Part shown: positions 10,289 to 19,599 of the stretch, in pieces
How the letters are laid out: the number at the start of each line of letters is the position of its first letter
Position numbering within the stretch: position 1 is the stretch's first letter
Origin: Aporrectodea caliginosa
Taxonomy: Eukaryota > Annelida > Clitellata > Crassiclitellata > Lumbricidae
Direction: 5' to 3'
DNA length: 64,000 bases
NCBI GenBank assembly: GCA_020284085.1
Contig: JACEVL010000003.1
Location: 1,244,692 to 1,308,691 of the forward strand
Made by a program: the position numbers and the translations under genes
The notes under the pieces: model-generated
What the model saw: the letters and a program-made list of their open reading frames with translations, nothing else
Told to the model about the DNA's origin: nothing
Database searches by the model: none

Positions 10289-10470
10289 GAATAGCACATA
10301 GGTCTATTCTGTAGTTATACAATGCAACCGGCAGCGGTTCACCTTGTAGGTCTACAATTGCTTGCCGTTGGCTTTAGCTTAATCATTTTCTTTTTTGCTA
10401 GCATTGCAAGCTGACTTTTGTCTGTCAGTATTTTAATTCGAATGGCACAGCAGCAAGATTTCTAGGTAAC
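10289..10470 (+). pseudogene. SP cassette remnant (copy 1)
   Basis: It aligns with the SP reading frame at 18485 (a hydrophobic start followed by a Leu/Phe-rich stretch), but here the ATG is lost and stops break it. It starts directly after the acceptor and is followed by the C-unit. Confidence 0.45.
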
Positions 10471-10539
10471 AGATAGACAGCTAACGCGCCCTCTGGTCAT
10501 TTACGTCTCCGAGGCGGTAGAGGCTACGGACGCCGGGAA

Positions 10540-11100
10540 GTCAGCAATAGAACAAAAACTCAATCGTAGAGTAGGCAGCGCAGCTCGGAATAGCGTTTGA
10601 AGCAGAATTCTCACATAAAGTTGTTTAAGTATTTAGATTCAACGACTTGACGGAAAGGAGAACGAACGGCAAAGCAGACTCTTGGACCACATCAATCTGG
10701 CAATGGGCCTCGGGTGCGAACGCAGCAGGAACCTACACGCCGTAGCATCTCTCTCCATCCAGCGAGGACTTTTGTCCAATTGGTCAACGCCAGCTGCAGT
10801 CCTGGACGTTCAAACCGCCGCCAATGGCAACGTATGTAATCACATAACGGCTTTCAATCATTCATTAATACCAGCGTTAGTCGATGGTAGCAGTCTTAAT
10901 ACGTGCAACAGGTGTCAAGATTTATATATGCGAGCCTATGCCCACGGGGTACATGCCACTGCACCGATGACAAAATCGCCGTAATTATTATTAACCGTGA
11001 ATATGTAATTCCAAACAAACTGGATTATGATCTTCTCGCACTTTACCAAACACATCGATCCCGATGCTGTAAAGGAAAACGTGGACTTCGTAGAACCTGA
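10540..11100 (+). pseudogene. His/Cys module C unit (copy 1)
   Basis: An open frame at 10682-10984 encodes AVASLSIQRGLLSNWSTPAA and downstream sequence, similar to the segment at 48.5 kb. The overlapping frame at 10903-11100 holds the C core GTCHCTDDKIAVIIINREY. The two must once have been one frame or two exons. Module C shares with A and B the C-H-C followed by an acidic DD/DK helix. Unknown function. Confidence 0.45.
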
Positions 11101-11290
11101 CATGGGACGTGGGAAATGATCAATTGTGTGTAATCGTGCAATACAGATCTGAGCAACAATTGGACAATGCCACAGTAAAGCGAAGATGAATCATCTTCAA
11201 CTTCGATGGAGTAGACATAATAGATGCAAGCGTTGCCTCTTAGACAACCTTTAACTCTGAATAAATGATTATTGATTGATGTTATTCATA
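11101..11290 (+). repeat. C-tail with polyadenylation signal (copy 2)
   Basis: 3' part of the C cassette: the TGTGTAATCGTGCAATACAG segment, ending CTCTGAATAAATGATTATTG with an AATAAA signal. The ATTGATTGATG tail after it links to LINE-like sequence. Similar ends recur at 12.39 and 39.38 kb. Confidence 0.55.
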
Positions 11291-11430
11291 TTTATACGTT
11301 TGTCTAAAAACTGGAAAGACTAGACAGACGGTAAACGAAAATCGAACAACGTTTAAAAACTGCGATGCCAAGATCCCTTTGTAGAAAAGTCAACCAAATC
11401 GCAAAGAAAGCCAAACACGACAATTAACCT
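11291..11430 (+). pseudogene. LINE ORF2 fragment (CR1/L2-like)
   Basis: Same fragment as at 3660-3760, with one added base (CTTTGTAGAAAAGTC) that breaks the frame, and 3' truncation at about 11425. No catalytic residues are present. Confidence 0.45.
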
Positions 11431-11439
11431 TCCATCCTG

Positions 11440-11880
11440 TATGTCATTTACTTATTCAAATAATGTCAACCTTATGCAGAATTCATGCTTTTTTAATGTT
11501 TCCGTATAATTTCAAAATGTTAGCTTGCGTGTTTCATGTTGCAATGACGATTGTAATAGAGCGGTAGGTCTATATGGAATCGACTTGCTGAAATTATTGC
11601 TGATTCACTGCTCTACGTGAGATATTTGAGTTTCAGCGGACTCGTAAATGAGATTAGACTGATAAGCTATGACCTAGTATACAATTTCCACACTGCCCTC
11701 CATATTCCACGGCGTACGAGGCCTACATTCGCCACGTTGACTACATCAGTGCTCATCACCATCATCATCATCGTCGAGCCTAAGCCTCCGAAACAACAGC
11801 TGCTTCGTTATCTTCCGTGCACGAATTCCGAAATACCAGTACATCATACGAGCAGGAGTGTCTGATACACGAGGCACTAC
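11440..11880 (+). repeat. EAY cassette (copy 1)
   Basis: Dispersed unit with CTGATTCACTGCTCTACGTGAG, then a segment that in its best frame reads EAYIRHVDYI followed by His-rich HHHHHRRAHASETTA. Copies occur at 12590-13260, 34470-34870, 39590-39960 and 40595-40850. In the complete copies it leads directly into an A' module. Each copy carries indels. Not recognised. Confidence 0.5.
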
Positions 11881-11899
11881 ATAGCGTGTTTGACCTTTA

Positions 11900-12135
11900 C
11901 GTCTTAGACAACCTTTAACTCTGAATTTATACGATTATTGATTGATTTTTACACGTTTGTCTGATAAACGAAAATCGAACCACATTCAAAAACTCCGATG
12001 CCAACAGTCAACCAAATCACAAAGAAAGCCAAACACGACAACCTTCCATCCTCCCTCAGTGCCAACGATATCAACAACTACTTCGACGTACAACCAGACT
12101 TATAGAAACTCTAAGACACATCGAGTAGGCACTTA
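11900..12135 (+). pseudogene. LINE ORF2 fragment (CR1/L2-like), longer copy
   Basis: Encodes NQITKKAKHDNLPSSLSAND then INNYFDVQPDL, the linker region before a non-LTR reverse transcriptase. A short deletion removes the TTTGAAAAAA part found at 3715. Truncated both sides. Confidence 0.5.
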
Positions 12136-12162
12136 TGACTTGGAATCAATAAGGAAAGCAAT

Positions 12163-12400
12163 ATGACTACCGTGGTAGGAATTCAGTGGCAAAAGTCGAC
12201 CTGGCATGGGACCCAGTCTAAATATGAGCCAGGAAAGGTGGACAAAAGTTGCACGGAAGCGGGTATTTGTGCAATGCAGGTCTGTGTAACAATTGGACAA
12301 TGCCAAAGTATATCGAAAATGAATCATCTTCAACTTCGATGCAGTGGACATAATAGATGCAAGCGTTGCGTCTGTGACAACCTTTAACTCTGAATTAATG
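12163..12400 (+). CDS. Cys-rich C-tail ORF (copy 3), 74 aa, fate uncertain
   Basis: Open ATG frame ending CSGHNRCKRCVCDNL, preceded by ICAMQVCVTIGQCQS. Eight cysteines in about 45 residues suggest a metal-binding or disulfide-rich tail. The 5' part (MTTVVGIQWQKSTWHGTQ) recurs at 38527 next to LINE sequence, so this copy may be a chimera. I would treat it as a possible gene remnant, not a proven gene. Confidence 0.35.
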
Positions 12401-12429
12401 AATATTGATTGATGATTGATTGACTTTTA

Positions 12430-12565
12430 CATGTGTGTCTGAAAAATGAAAAGATTGGACAGACGATCAACGAAACGCGAACCACATTTAAAAAATCCGA
12501 TGCCAACATCACTTTGTAGAAAAGTCAACCAAATCACAAAGAAAGCCAAACCTCCATCCTGTATT
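12430..12565 (+). pseudogene. LINE ORF2 fragment (CR1/L2-like)
   Basis: Third nearby copy of the same 110-bp ORF2 piece, 3' truncated at AAGCCAAACCTCCATCC. Frameshifted by the CTTTGTAGAAAAG insertion. Confidence 0.45.
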
Positions 12566-12589
12566 ACGTCATTTACTATGATGTCAACA

Positions 12590-13260
12590 CATGCATATAT
12601 TATAGAATCGAGCCTATTCATTTAATATCAAGCTTATGCATTGATGCGTTTTTTGAATTTATGCATTTTTAATGTTTCCGTATAATTTCAAAATGTTAGC
12701 TTGCGTTTTTCATGTTGCAATGACGATGGTAATAGAGCGGTAGGTCTATATGGAATCGACTTTCTGAAATTATTGCTGATTCACTGCTCTACGTGAGATA
12801 TTTGAGTATCAGCGGACTCTTAAATGAGATTAGACTGATAAGCTATGACCTAATAATAGAATTTCCACACTGCCCTCCATATTTCACGGCGTACGAGGCT
12901 TACATTCGCCACGTTGACTACATCAGTGCTCATCACCGTCATCATCGTCGAGCACATGCCTCCGAAACAACAGCTGCCTTGTTATCTTCCGTGCACTAAT
13001 TCCGACATGCCGGTACAGTATACGTGCTTACGAGTCCTATGCACGAGTATGAGACACTACATAGCGTGTTTAGCACTCGGCCACGTGTAGTGATGAAGAG
13101 AAGAGAACTCATACAAATGTTCAACATACAGAGACAATGCCGAAGACTTCATCATACGTGTCTATTTCGGAATCCCACAAAGCTCAGCGGGGGCTCTCGT
13201 TGGATCATCACCGCAGTTCTTCATTCCCTTCACTTCTGAGGCATCTGTCTTCAGTAGCTC
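12590..13260 (+). repeat. EAY cassette (copy 2, longest)
   Basis: The fullest copy. After EAYIRHVDYI and the His/Arg-rich stretch it continues through a 71-codon open frame (13024-13239) including HEYETLHSVFSTRPRVVMKR and ELIQMFNIQRQCRRLHHTCL. It then runs into an A' half-module at 13262. The other copies lack the middle about 110 bp. Function unknown. Confidence 0.5.
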
Positions 13261-13261
13261 C

Positions 13262-13355
13262 GCGTTGACCCTCACACCCGAGGAAGAAGATGAACTTGCT
13301 TTATGGTACGCTGACCATTATCCTTCTACTCATATAAATGGTGACAACTGATGCT
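13262..13355 (+). pseudogene. His/Cys module A', N-terminal half
   Basis: Encodes LTLTPEEEDELALWYADHYP then STHINGDN and a stop. It lacks the C-H-C core and instead passes into sequence linked to Env (TDATIYL-type reading). The same truncated form recurs at 34880-34970. Confidence 0.55.
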
Positions 13356-14290
13356 ATTATATACTTAGCGCCTTCGCCCTTTCCACGCCACCACCGCCAA
13401 CGGTTCACTCGCTACTTCTGATCGAACGCACAAGTCGTCGTTTGCATGTCCACATGCTACGCCTCTTCAACGTCGCTTCTACAGACGTCAATCTTCGACC
13501 AATCCACTCGCTCACATAATTATATTGTGAGCAGATGTTCAGTTGCGACCCGAACTCGACGACTTCCATCAACTACGACGACACCAACGTATTCCGTACT
13601 TAAATATATATCGGTCACACATTGAATCAACGTCATCATAATTATTACAACAACGACAATGCATTCATGCTTGTTGACGTATTTCAGTATCGTGTGTTGA
13701 TGTGTTTTTATGTGCAACAAGCCAATTGTATTGCTTAAATGTGTTGCATACCATTCAACAATGTGGTATTACCATCCTTATTTACTAACTCAGCTAAACG
13801 CAGGAAGCTACTTTTGCCTTTCATAGGTAAATTGGCGAGTGCGCTTTCGGCACAGCTACTGAAGAAGATGTTAGAGTATTGACCTCTCATATATATATAT
13901 ATATATATATACAAGCTATCGGTAAATCTCAATCTGAGTTGTTGTCTGGATTTCAAACTCACGAGAAACGCATGTCTTCATTTATGACACTCACGCAGGT
14001 CACGTTCGCTAATTTCGAACAGCTTCTACAGCAACAGTAGGCATATGTAGATTTGTCTGATTCCATTTTATGAAAACAGCAATGGATTCAGCAGCACAAT
14101 AGCAGTTTTATTGTTATTGTTTCATCTGTTCTCTAAGATTTATGCTTATCAAATTTTGCAAGACCAGGTTCAGCAACGGTATAATGCACTGGAATTACTT
14201 ACTTCAGGATTTATACCTGCCACACATATCAGCTTACAACCGCCAAGATTTGTTACTGCACTTTTTTGGGAGCAATAAAAACCTATGTTA
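13356..14290 (+). pseudogene. Env/F-like glycoprotein, N-terminal fragment (copy 2)
   Basis: The left part has short readings shared with 34955-35137 (LFNVASTDVNLRPIHSLT). At 13784-13885 is a basic cleavage-site-like SAKRRK, then a hydrophobic LLLPFIGKLASAL and a (T/L)EEDV segment, the layout of an F-type fusion peptide after a furin site. A (AT)11 insertion at 13888-13911 splits it. After it come SELLSGFQTHEKRMSSFMTL and FEQLLQQQ. Several stops and frameshifts follow. It ends near 14290 at an A leader. Confidence 0.6.
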
Positions 14291-14300
14291 TGTTCACAGC

Positions 14301-14451
14301 AAATTCTGCGCAGTCGGGGTTTCATTCCCAGAAGACAAGTATCGTCACTGACGAAGCCAGTGATCATTACTTCTTTCATTATTGTAAGTGTTTGGTTCTC
14401 ATGCTTATGTATTAAATCATTCAAAATGTATCATCCTCTTTCTTCATCTAG
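14301..14451 (+). promoter_or_regulatory. A-leader 5' exon and 68-bp intron (copy 1)
   Basis: GCGCAGTCGGGG-type exon, then ATTATT|GTAAGTG, then a 68-bp intron ending CTTTCTTCATCTAG. The block precedes the A' start by about 40 bp. The same donor and acceptor layout is seen upstream of the other A modules (21.3, 41.4, 42.1, 42.9, 45.1, 50.5, 58.9 kb), which supports a spliced 5' untranslated region. Confidence 0.5.
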
Positions 14452-14491
14452 TAAGAGCTAGTTCACACCTTAACTAAATCGTATCACCTCC

Positions 14492-14783
14492 ATGCCACCG
14501 GCCATCAACCACAATCTGCTTACCTCGGGTAGAGAACCCCGCCTGGACCCTCACGCCTGAGGAGGAGCAGGAATTATCATCTTGGTACGTAGACGATTAT
14601 CCATTTAAACATATTAATGGTGGCATTTGTTACTGTATCCTGGAAAAAAATGACGATATCATTTCTTGGCGCTATGGTGACCCCGATTTACTCGTGGACG
14701 AGGTCATTCCAGAACCCCCGCCAGCGTTCCATCCACTTGGGGAGAAGCGAGACGGTGGGTTAGCGGTAGGCAACAACTTCTAG
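14492..14783 (+). pseudogene. His/Cys module A' (copy 2)
   Basis: The start region MPPAINHNLLTSG is out of frame with the core by one indel near 14535. The core reads EEEQELSSWYVDDYPFKHIN, then GGICYC, then DDIISWRYGDPDLLVDEVIP, ending DPLGEKRDGGLAVG-like (here H for D) and TAG. The H-x-H dyad is altered (DHYP to DDYP). Unknown family. Confidence 0.6.
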
Positions 14784-14804
14784 AAGGGACTTTAGGTATA
14801 AACG

Positions 14805-14930
14805 TGGAAACAAAAGAAGAGGCATTCTGTGCGTGTCTGGCTGTTGTAAGATACGTACAGGATCCGAATGACTTCGACAGGAGAACAGACTTAGAGTATT
14901 ATTCTATGCATCTGATTTTTGGTATGTGCG
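14805..14930 (+). pseudogene. D cassette (copy 2)
   Basis: Open stretch with EEAFCACLAVVRYVQDPNDF, ending LIFG|GTATGTG. It shares its 3' donor and intron with the exon at 9230-9406. Other copies are at 16430, 16855, 43485, 45590 and 50190. Read as part of an A'-D-B transcript. Confidence 0.45.
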
Positions 14931-15134
14931 GTTCTATAATACATGTAATCATATAATATTATGTGAACGTCTAATTTCTTCTAATTAGCTATTCCCCATA
15001 AAACTTACAATTCTTGAGACCGGGCTTCGATTTAGAATCAATTTCTTAAATTCTTAATCCGTTATTCTATGTTATTTTCTCTTAAATTAGCATTAGTTTT
15101 CCGTCGTTTTTCTCTATTCGACTTCTTAATTCTC

Positions 15135-15423
15135 ATGTCGCTCCCTGATTTACTTACTTTCGACGACCCTTCTCATGTTAAGCCTCCAGAAGTGCTTAAA
15201 CCCACTGAGAAACAGGATCTCGCAGAATGATACCCTTAGCATATTCCAATTGTCAACATCCGAGGGGTATCTGCCGTTGCATTGACGATAGAATTGCAGA
15301 AACCGTAAGTTGGCGCGACGGCGTTCAATGAAGCAACTGTATGCTGAACTACCTATTCCATTTGATCACATCGATCCCAATGCTGTCCACGAAAACTGGG
15401 ACCTTGTCGATGACCCCGGTTAG
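15135..15423 (+). pseudogene. His/Cys module B (copy 2)
   Basis: ATG start (MSLPDLLTFDDPSHVKPPEV), then TGA in place of Trp in the (E)WY core, then frameshifts around GGTATCTGCCGTTGC. The C-terminal part (PIPFDHIDPNAV, ENWDLVDDPG) is recognisable up to TAG at 15421-15423. Degenerate. Confidence 0.6.
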
Positions 15424-15599
15424 GATTCTTATATTGATCGGCTCTCTAACATAATTATTCTTTAGTGTATTTGCTTTGGGAGATAATCTAGTGTCCTTCT
15501 CCTTCCTTCGTCACTTTTGAGTTCTTACATTAAGCGCTATTTCACATACCGGTAATTATTACTAGTCACGTGTTGGTCATAGCTAGGAAGATCCCCATT

Positions 15600-15690
15600 G
15601 GTTAATCCTGGGTTGAGAATGTCCTGTCTGCGTCCCAACCAACCCAGGAGTGACGCAGGCAGCCTCACGTGATCTGAGTAAATTATCAAT
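15600..15690 (+). promoter_or_regulatory. distal leader block (GTCCTGTCTGCGTCCCAACC)
   Basis: GAATGTCCTGTCTGCGTCCC, then GTGACGCAGGCAGCCTCACGTGATCTGAG with a CACGTG E-box. This block precedes A leaders or TYV cassettes at least nine times (15.6, 21.2, 22.7, 37.2, 38.15, 41.3, 44.7, 45.0, 58.6 kb). A role as promoter/U3-like DNA is inference. Confidence 0.4.
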
Positions 15691-15699
15691 TAAACATTT

Positions 15700-15980
15700 G
15701 TATAGCGACTAACCCAAACAGAACAAGTTGTCAAGGCGAAAGCAGAAGTTGAGAAGACAGCCATGGATCAAACCTACGTCGCTCCAAGGAAACAGCGTTC
15801 AAACAGCACCACGGCGAAACGATACAGGCAAAGGTTTGAACCAATTACGTCTTATTATCGATACACGTTTCTGCTCAAACTGTTCTTCTCTTTCTGTCGA
15901 CTCTTCCCTTCAAACTTCTCTTCAGCCTTCAATACGACTGGTCCTCTCGTACTATTCGTACCAACTCAAACGGATTAACG
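15700..15980 (+). pseudogene. TYV cassette (copy 1)
   Basis: The best frame is open from about 15708 to TAA 15976-15978. It has TEQVVKAKAEVEKTAMDQTY (charged helix), SNSTTAKRYRQRF, an aromatic LLKLFFSFCRLF stretch and N-glycosylation-like NST, NFS and NTT. The copies at 19.6, 44.2, 44.75 and 46.3 kb preserve this frame better than the overlapping MSRRKQKL frame. Product unknown. Confidence 0.45.
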
Positions 15981-16162
15981 CAGGTAGCGTCACGTGATCT
16001 GAGGCGCCTATGTAACACATTAATGTAGATTCCCCATCACTCAGCGCAGGCACTTCAGACATGAATCGTGTGCCACCCCTCTATATACAGGAATACATGC
16101 CATAGTTGACAGAGTAGGCTTATAGGTTGCCTATTGAATGTTTGACAGACATACGTCAATAA
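15981..16162 (+). repeat. leader remnant and GCACTTCAGACATGA repeat
   Basis: Fragment of the distal leader (GTAGCGTCACGTGATCTGAGG), then a CTTCAGACATGAATCGTGTG segment shared with 36800-36890, 38030-38150 and 38905-38960. No coding. Confidence 0.45.
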
Positions 16163-16412
16163 TTGAGAACGCCTGAGGAGGAGAAGGAACTATCCTCTTG
16201 GTACGCAGACCATTATCCATTTAAACATGTCAATGGGGATATTTGCTATTGTATGCAAATAAAAAATCGACGATATCATTTCTTGGCGTTATGGCGACCC
16301 AGATTTAGTCTTAGACGAAGTCATTCCAGACCCCTCGCTTTCATTCGATCCACTTGGGGATAATCGAGACGGCGGGCTACGGGTAGGCAACAGTTTCTAC
16401 AAGAGACTTTGA
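16163..16412 (+). pseudogene. His/Cys module A' (copy 3), 5' truncated
   Basis: It begins inside the module (PEEEKELSSWYADHYPFKHV), then GDICYC. A frameshift in the A-rich ATGCAAATAAAAAATCG run follows, and the rest (DDIISWRYGDPDL) continues in another frame. The usual TAG terminator is changed to TAC, so the frame runs to TGA at 16410-16412. Confidence 0.55.
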
Positions 16413-16424
16413 GCTATAAGACGT

Positions 16425-16545
16425 GAAAGCAAGAGAAAGAGGAATGCTGTGCGTGTCTGGCTGTCGTGAGATACGTACAGGATCAGAGCGACTTAGACAA
16501 AGAGAACAGACTAGAGAATTCTGTATAGCCTGATTGTCGGTATGT
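16425..16545 (+). pseudogene. D cassette (copy 3)
   Basis: Same CACLAVVRYVQD reading as at 14805, broken by TAG near the 3' end; GGTATGT donor retained. Confidence 0.4.
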
Positions 16546-16659
16546 ACAATTTAATAATACATGTACTAATCCAAAACAATGTCTATTTCTTTATGATTAG
16601 CTATTCCCCAGAAATCTTATAATTGGTGAGACCTCGGTTTTCGATTTAGTACCAATCCG

Positions 16660-16995
16660 AGCGACTTCCACATGGATGCAAACCTGCGTCAAGAAACTTT
16701 ACATAAGTCTGTGACGCCTACAGACTTAGATCTAGCAGCTAGCTTCAATCCTCTTTTGCATTTAAGTGAAACCTTATTACACTTTGGGAGAAACGAGACG
16801 GTGGGTTGGCGGTAAGCAAGAGCCGAATGGAATCTTAGAGGCTTACAGAAGGGACTTTAGGATAATTGACTGGGAAGCAAAAGGAAGTGGCATTCTGTGC
16901 GTGTCAGACTGTCGTGAGATACGCACTGGAACAGAGCGACTTCGACGAAGGGAAAAGACGTTAGAGAATTCTATGTATTCTGATTATTGGTAGCC
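16660..16995 (+). pseudogene. D cassette (copy 4) with GACGCCTACAGAC repeat
   Basis: The left part (ACCTGCGTCAAGAAAC, GACGCCTACAGACTTA, GCAGCTAGCTTCAATC) is shared with 49500-49580. The right part is a D cassette (EVAFCAC, VVRYALEQSDFDEG), with the donor altered to GGTAGCC. Between is the GAGACGGTGGGTTGGCGG tail of an A' module. Confidence 0.4.
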
Positions 16996-17143
16996 TATGT
17001 GCGGTTTTATAACACATGTATTAATATCTGAGGACGTCTAATTTCTTCTAATTAGCTATTCCCCAGTAAGCTTATATATGGTGAGACCGGTGTTTCCGAT
17101 ATAGTACCATTTTTTCAATTCTTCATTTTTTAGACGTTCTTAA

Positions 17144-17769
17144 CCCTTTGGAGGTGAGGTGGGGTATGACACACCCCAAGGCTAGTCTACGCTGCTTTTT
17201 CTACGGAAAACGTAGAACCAGCTTGGATTATTTTTGTCTACCTTAGTGAATGTGAAATACGGACACTTTAGGACACTTTGAGGTACTTTTGGACGCCATT
17301 TTTTTATTTCTTGCATATTAAAGTGAAATTTTAATTTTTCGTATACATATTGATTTTAAGGAATTTAAAAAGTAACGGCACAGTGCCGAAAAAATGTGCG
17401 ATTATAAGATATTACTGCATATAGTGTTGCATCGATGCAAAATTGATCCATTATTACGGGTATTATGTCACGACATTGTCACGTGTTCCCAAAATGTTAG
17501 GCCTACATGTTTTGAGGTCCACGAAGATGCCATTGCAAAGGACCGCTTGATTTTGAGCGCCACCACGCTGGCCATATCAATTATGATTGAAAACTGTTAT
17601 TTGTTCCTGAAAATCACCAGTTTAGCGGACAATTGGTTACATAACTGTAGTTTAGCTCACAATTTATATTATAGTTGATATTGCGACTTGCAAGTAATTA
17701 TATGTATTGGGGTATATCAGACCCCACCTCACCTGAAACGTTACAATGCTTCACCTCACCTCCAAAGGG
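17144..17769. mobile_element. piggyBac-type non-autonomous element (MITE), complete
   Basis: Flanked by TTAA on both sides (17140-17143 and 17770-17773). Terminal inverted repeats CCCTTTGGAGGTGAGG / CCTCACCTCCAAAGGG are perfect for 16 bp, with subterminal GGGGTAT...ACCCC palindromes at each end. The 626-bp interior has no transposase. TTAA target duplication and CCC...GGG ends are diagnostic of piggyBac. It lies in the spacer between the D and B cassettes; the other copies lack it, so the insertion postdates amplification of the unit. Confidence 0.93.
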
Positions 17770-17828
17770 TTAATTTAAATTAGTACAAGTTTTCGTTATA
17801 AATTTTTTGTCTACAGTTTTTTCTTCTC

Positions 17829-18179
17829 ATGTCGCTCCCTGATTTACTTCCTTCCGAGGCTCATGTTAGGCCTCCCATCATTCTCAAACACGCCGAGTTA
17901 TAGGACTACGATGAATGGAACTTAGACCACTAGACCTACTCCATTGTCCACCTCAGACGAGGTATCTGCTATTGTATTGATAAAATTGCCGAGATCGTCA
18001 GTTAGCGAGACGACGCTACGCTGAACCAACCGAATGCGGTTCTGCCCATTCCATTTTATCCCATTGATCAAAATGCTGTTGAAGAAAACTGGGACCTTGT
18101 CGATGCCCCTGAACGAGATTCTGCTCTGGACTGGCTGTCCATCCTGCTCTTTTGTGTTTTTGGTTGGGGAGATATTTAG
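17829..18179 (+). pseudogene. His/Cys module B (copy 3), with hydrophobic tail
   Basis: MSLPDLLPSEAHVRPPIILK, then stops in the core region (TAG replacing Glu/Trp codons). The reading resumes at IVHLRRGICYCIDKIAEIVS. It continues PIPFYPIDQNAVEENWDLVD, then the tail ALDWLSILLFCVFGWGDI and TAG. The tail is long enough for a membrane segment. About 100 bp later comes the conserved donor at 18280. Confidence 0.6.
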
Positions 18180-18279
18180 AGTCGTCCGTCACAACTCTTG
18201 CGTTTCAACATTAAGAGTAACTCCGACATTATAACAAGGAGCATATTATGTCTCTTCTTTGAGTCTATGGCGCTCTCAG

Positions 18280-18415
18280 GTGAGTACCACCTTAATATTT
18301 TAAACGATCTCAGACAACGACATTTTGTCATTCTACATGAAGCTTAGTGGCTAGCACTTAGGCCTACTCAAAAGGATCAAATTGGAAAGCGGTAATTATT
18401 AGTTCTTCTCTACAG
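18280..18415 (+). other. conserved B-SP intron (copy 2)
   Basis: CTCTCAG|GTGAGTA to TTCTCTACAG, 136 bp. Equivalent to 10087-10288 and 47930-48063. Confidence 0.6.
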
Positions 18416-18484
18416 GGTTAGTACATAGGCCTATTCTCTAGTTCTGTCTAAATACAACCGGCAGTGGTTCATCTTGTACACCTT

Positions 18485-18739
18485 ATGAGCGCTGGCGTTT
18501 GCTTAATTATTTTATTCTTTTTGCTAGTATTTACAAGCCGACTTTTATCTGGTCGGCATTTATTTAGCTTAGCGCAGCTTCAACATTTCTCGACAACAGA
18601 TAGACAGTTAACGCGACCTCTGGTCATATACAGTACAGTCAGCTCTAAAACAGACACCTCTGAGCATGAGAAGAGGGCGGCTCGAGACCGACTGAAGCCC
18701 CAATCTCCCTTCGTGAAGCTCAGTTCTAGGTTTGAATGA
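18485..18739 (+). CDS. SP cassette ORF, secreted/membrane protein start, 84 aa
   Basis: First ATG after the conserved acceptor, giving an intact 84-residue frame. Residues 1-23 (MSAGVCLIILFFLLVFTSRL) look like a signal peptide or signal anchor, followed by GRHLFSLAQLQHFSTTDRQL. The C-terminal half (SEHEKRAARDRLKPQ) is charged and not shared with the other copies, so it may be read-through into unrelated DNA. This is the only copy with both ATG and open frame (ATG lost at 10.4 and 20.4 kb; early stop at 48.1 kb). A spliced leader joined to a signal-peptide ORF is how retroviral env messages are made, but the match here is inference. Confidence 0.45.
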   Translation: MSAGVCLIILFFLLVFTSRLLSGRHLFSLAQLQHFSTTDRQLTRPLVIYSTVSSKTDTSEHEKRAARDRLKPQSPFVKLSSRFE

Positions 18740-19000
18740 TGTCGTGACAGAGACAGTTTACTGAACAGTTTAGAGCTGTCGAGACTCCGCCCAGAGATCA
18801 TTAGTGAGACCGCTAATGACGGTGGCGGCTCTGGGGTTTGCCGTTCCCCGCAGGGTGGTTTAATTAATGGTGCGTCTCGAGAAACAGATGACCCCTGCTA
18901 GTTGAGCTCTACTGTAACTGACTTTATCAGCCAGTATACTGCATAAAAGTAAGTACATGTGCAATGTCGTAACATATATCTGATTGTTTTGAACAAACCG
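18740..19000. other. no gene seen
   Basis: No repeat or exon recognised. Moderately GC-rich on the left, AT-rich on the right. Confidence 0.4.
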
Positions 19001-19404
19001 TTAATTAATAATATGGTAGGAAGATAGTTGGGGCAAACCGCATTTCCTTGTATTGGAAAAGGGCGGGTATTCATAATGTACGGCGGATTTGGCGCGTAAG
19101 CGAGCACTCCGGCGCGGCAAATTATCACTACCTGTCAACAAGGCCAGTTCTGACTGGTTCTCTATGTCCAGGCCGGTGGTCATTACCGCGGCTTTCACTA
19201 AGGGCTTAGCGAAGTGTTTAGACACTTCAAGGTTCGAACCCTCAACAGGATGAATTTCAGCCGTAGTAACTTTAATCTCAGTCTGCTGGGCCTGTTGCAT
19301 GAGTTAAGCCTAGCCTGTTCAGATTGGCGCTGCAATAATTGTGACATGACCGTGGTTGACTCAGTAACCTCTTGCTCTAAAGATGATATTTCAGACATTG
19401 ACAA
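19001..19404 (-). pseudogene. minus-strand ORF with one frameshift, basic C-end
   Basis: Two overlapping minus-strand frames form one probable former ORF. The first has MSEISSLEQEVTESTTVMSQ (helical, charged). The second has EIHPVEGSNLEVSKHFAKPL, TTGLDIENQSELALLTGSDN and PRRSARLRAKS. Basic RRSARL tails occur in LTR-retroelement polyproteins, but I cannot assign it. The 19115-19225 part is duplicated, same orientation of sequence, in the tandem array at 41995-42100 and 42725-42830. Confidence 0.35.
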
Positions 19405-19599
19405 CTTATGATTATTATTTTAATCGCCAATGCACCAGAATTATACTTAAAGTAATTAGTGTCTCTTCACTAAGGAAAGTATCATGAAACATAAACACAT
19501 ATTCGGATTCGAATCCGGAAGATATACATGGTTTCCACAGTCTAATTAGTAAAACATCACGTGATTAGAATTTATCAAGACTTTCGAGAGTAAATTATC

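Noticed and set aside
15728..15997. MSRRKQKL-type frame of the TYV cassette as the real protein
   Set aside because: The overlapping TEQVVKAKAEV frame is longer upstream and better kept among the five copies, although neither is proven.
17394..17678. 94-residue ORF in the piggyBac MITE as a transposase
   Set aside because: No catalytic or zinc-finger motif, and the element is too short; chance frame in AT-rich DNA.
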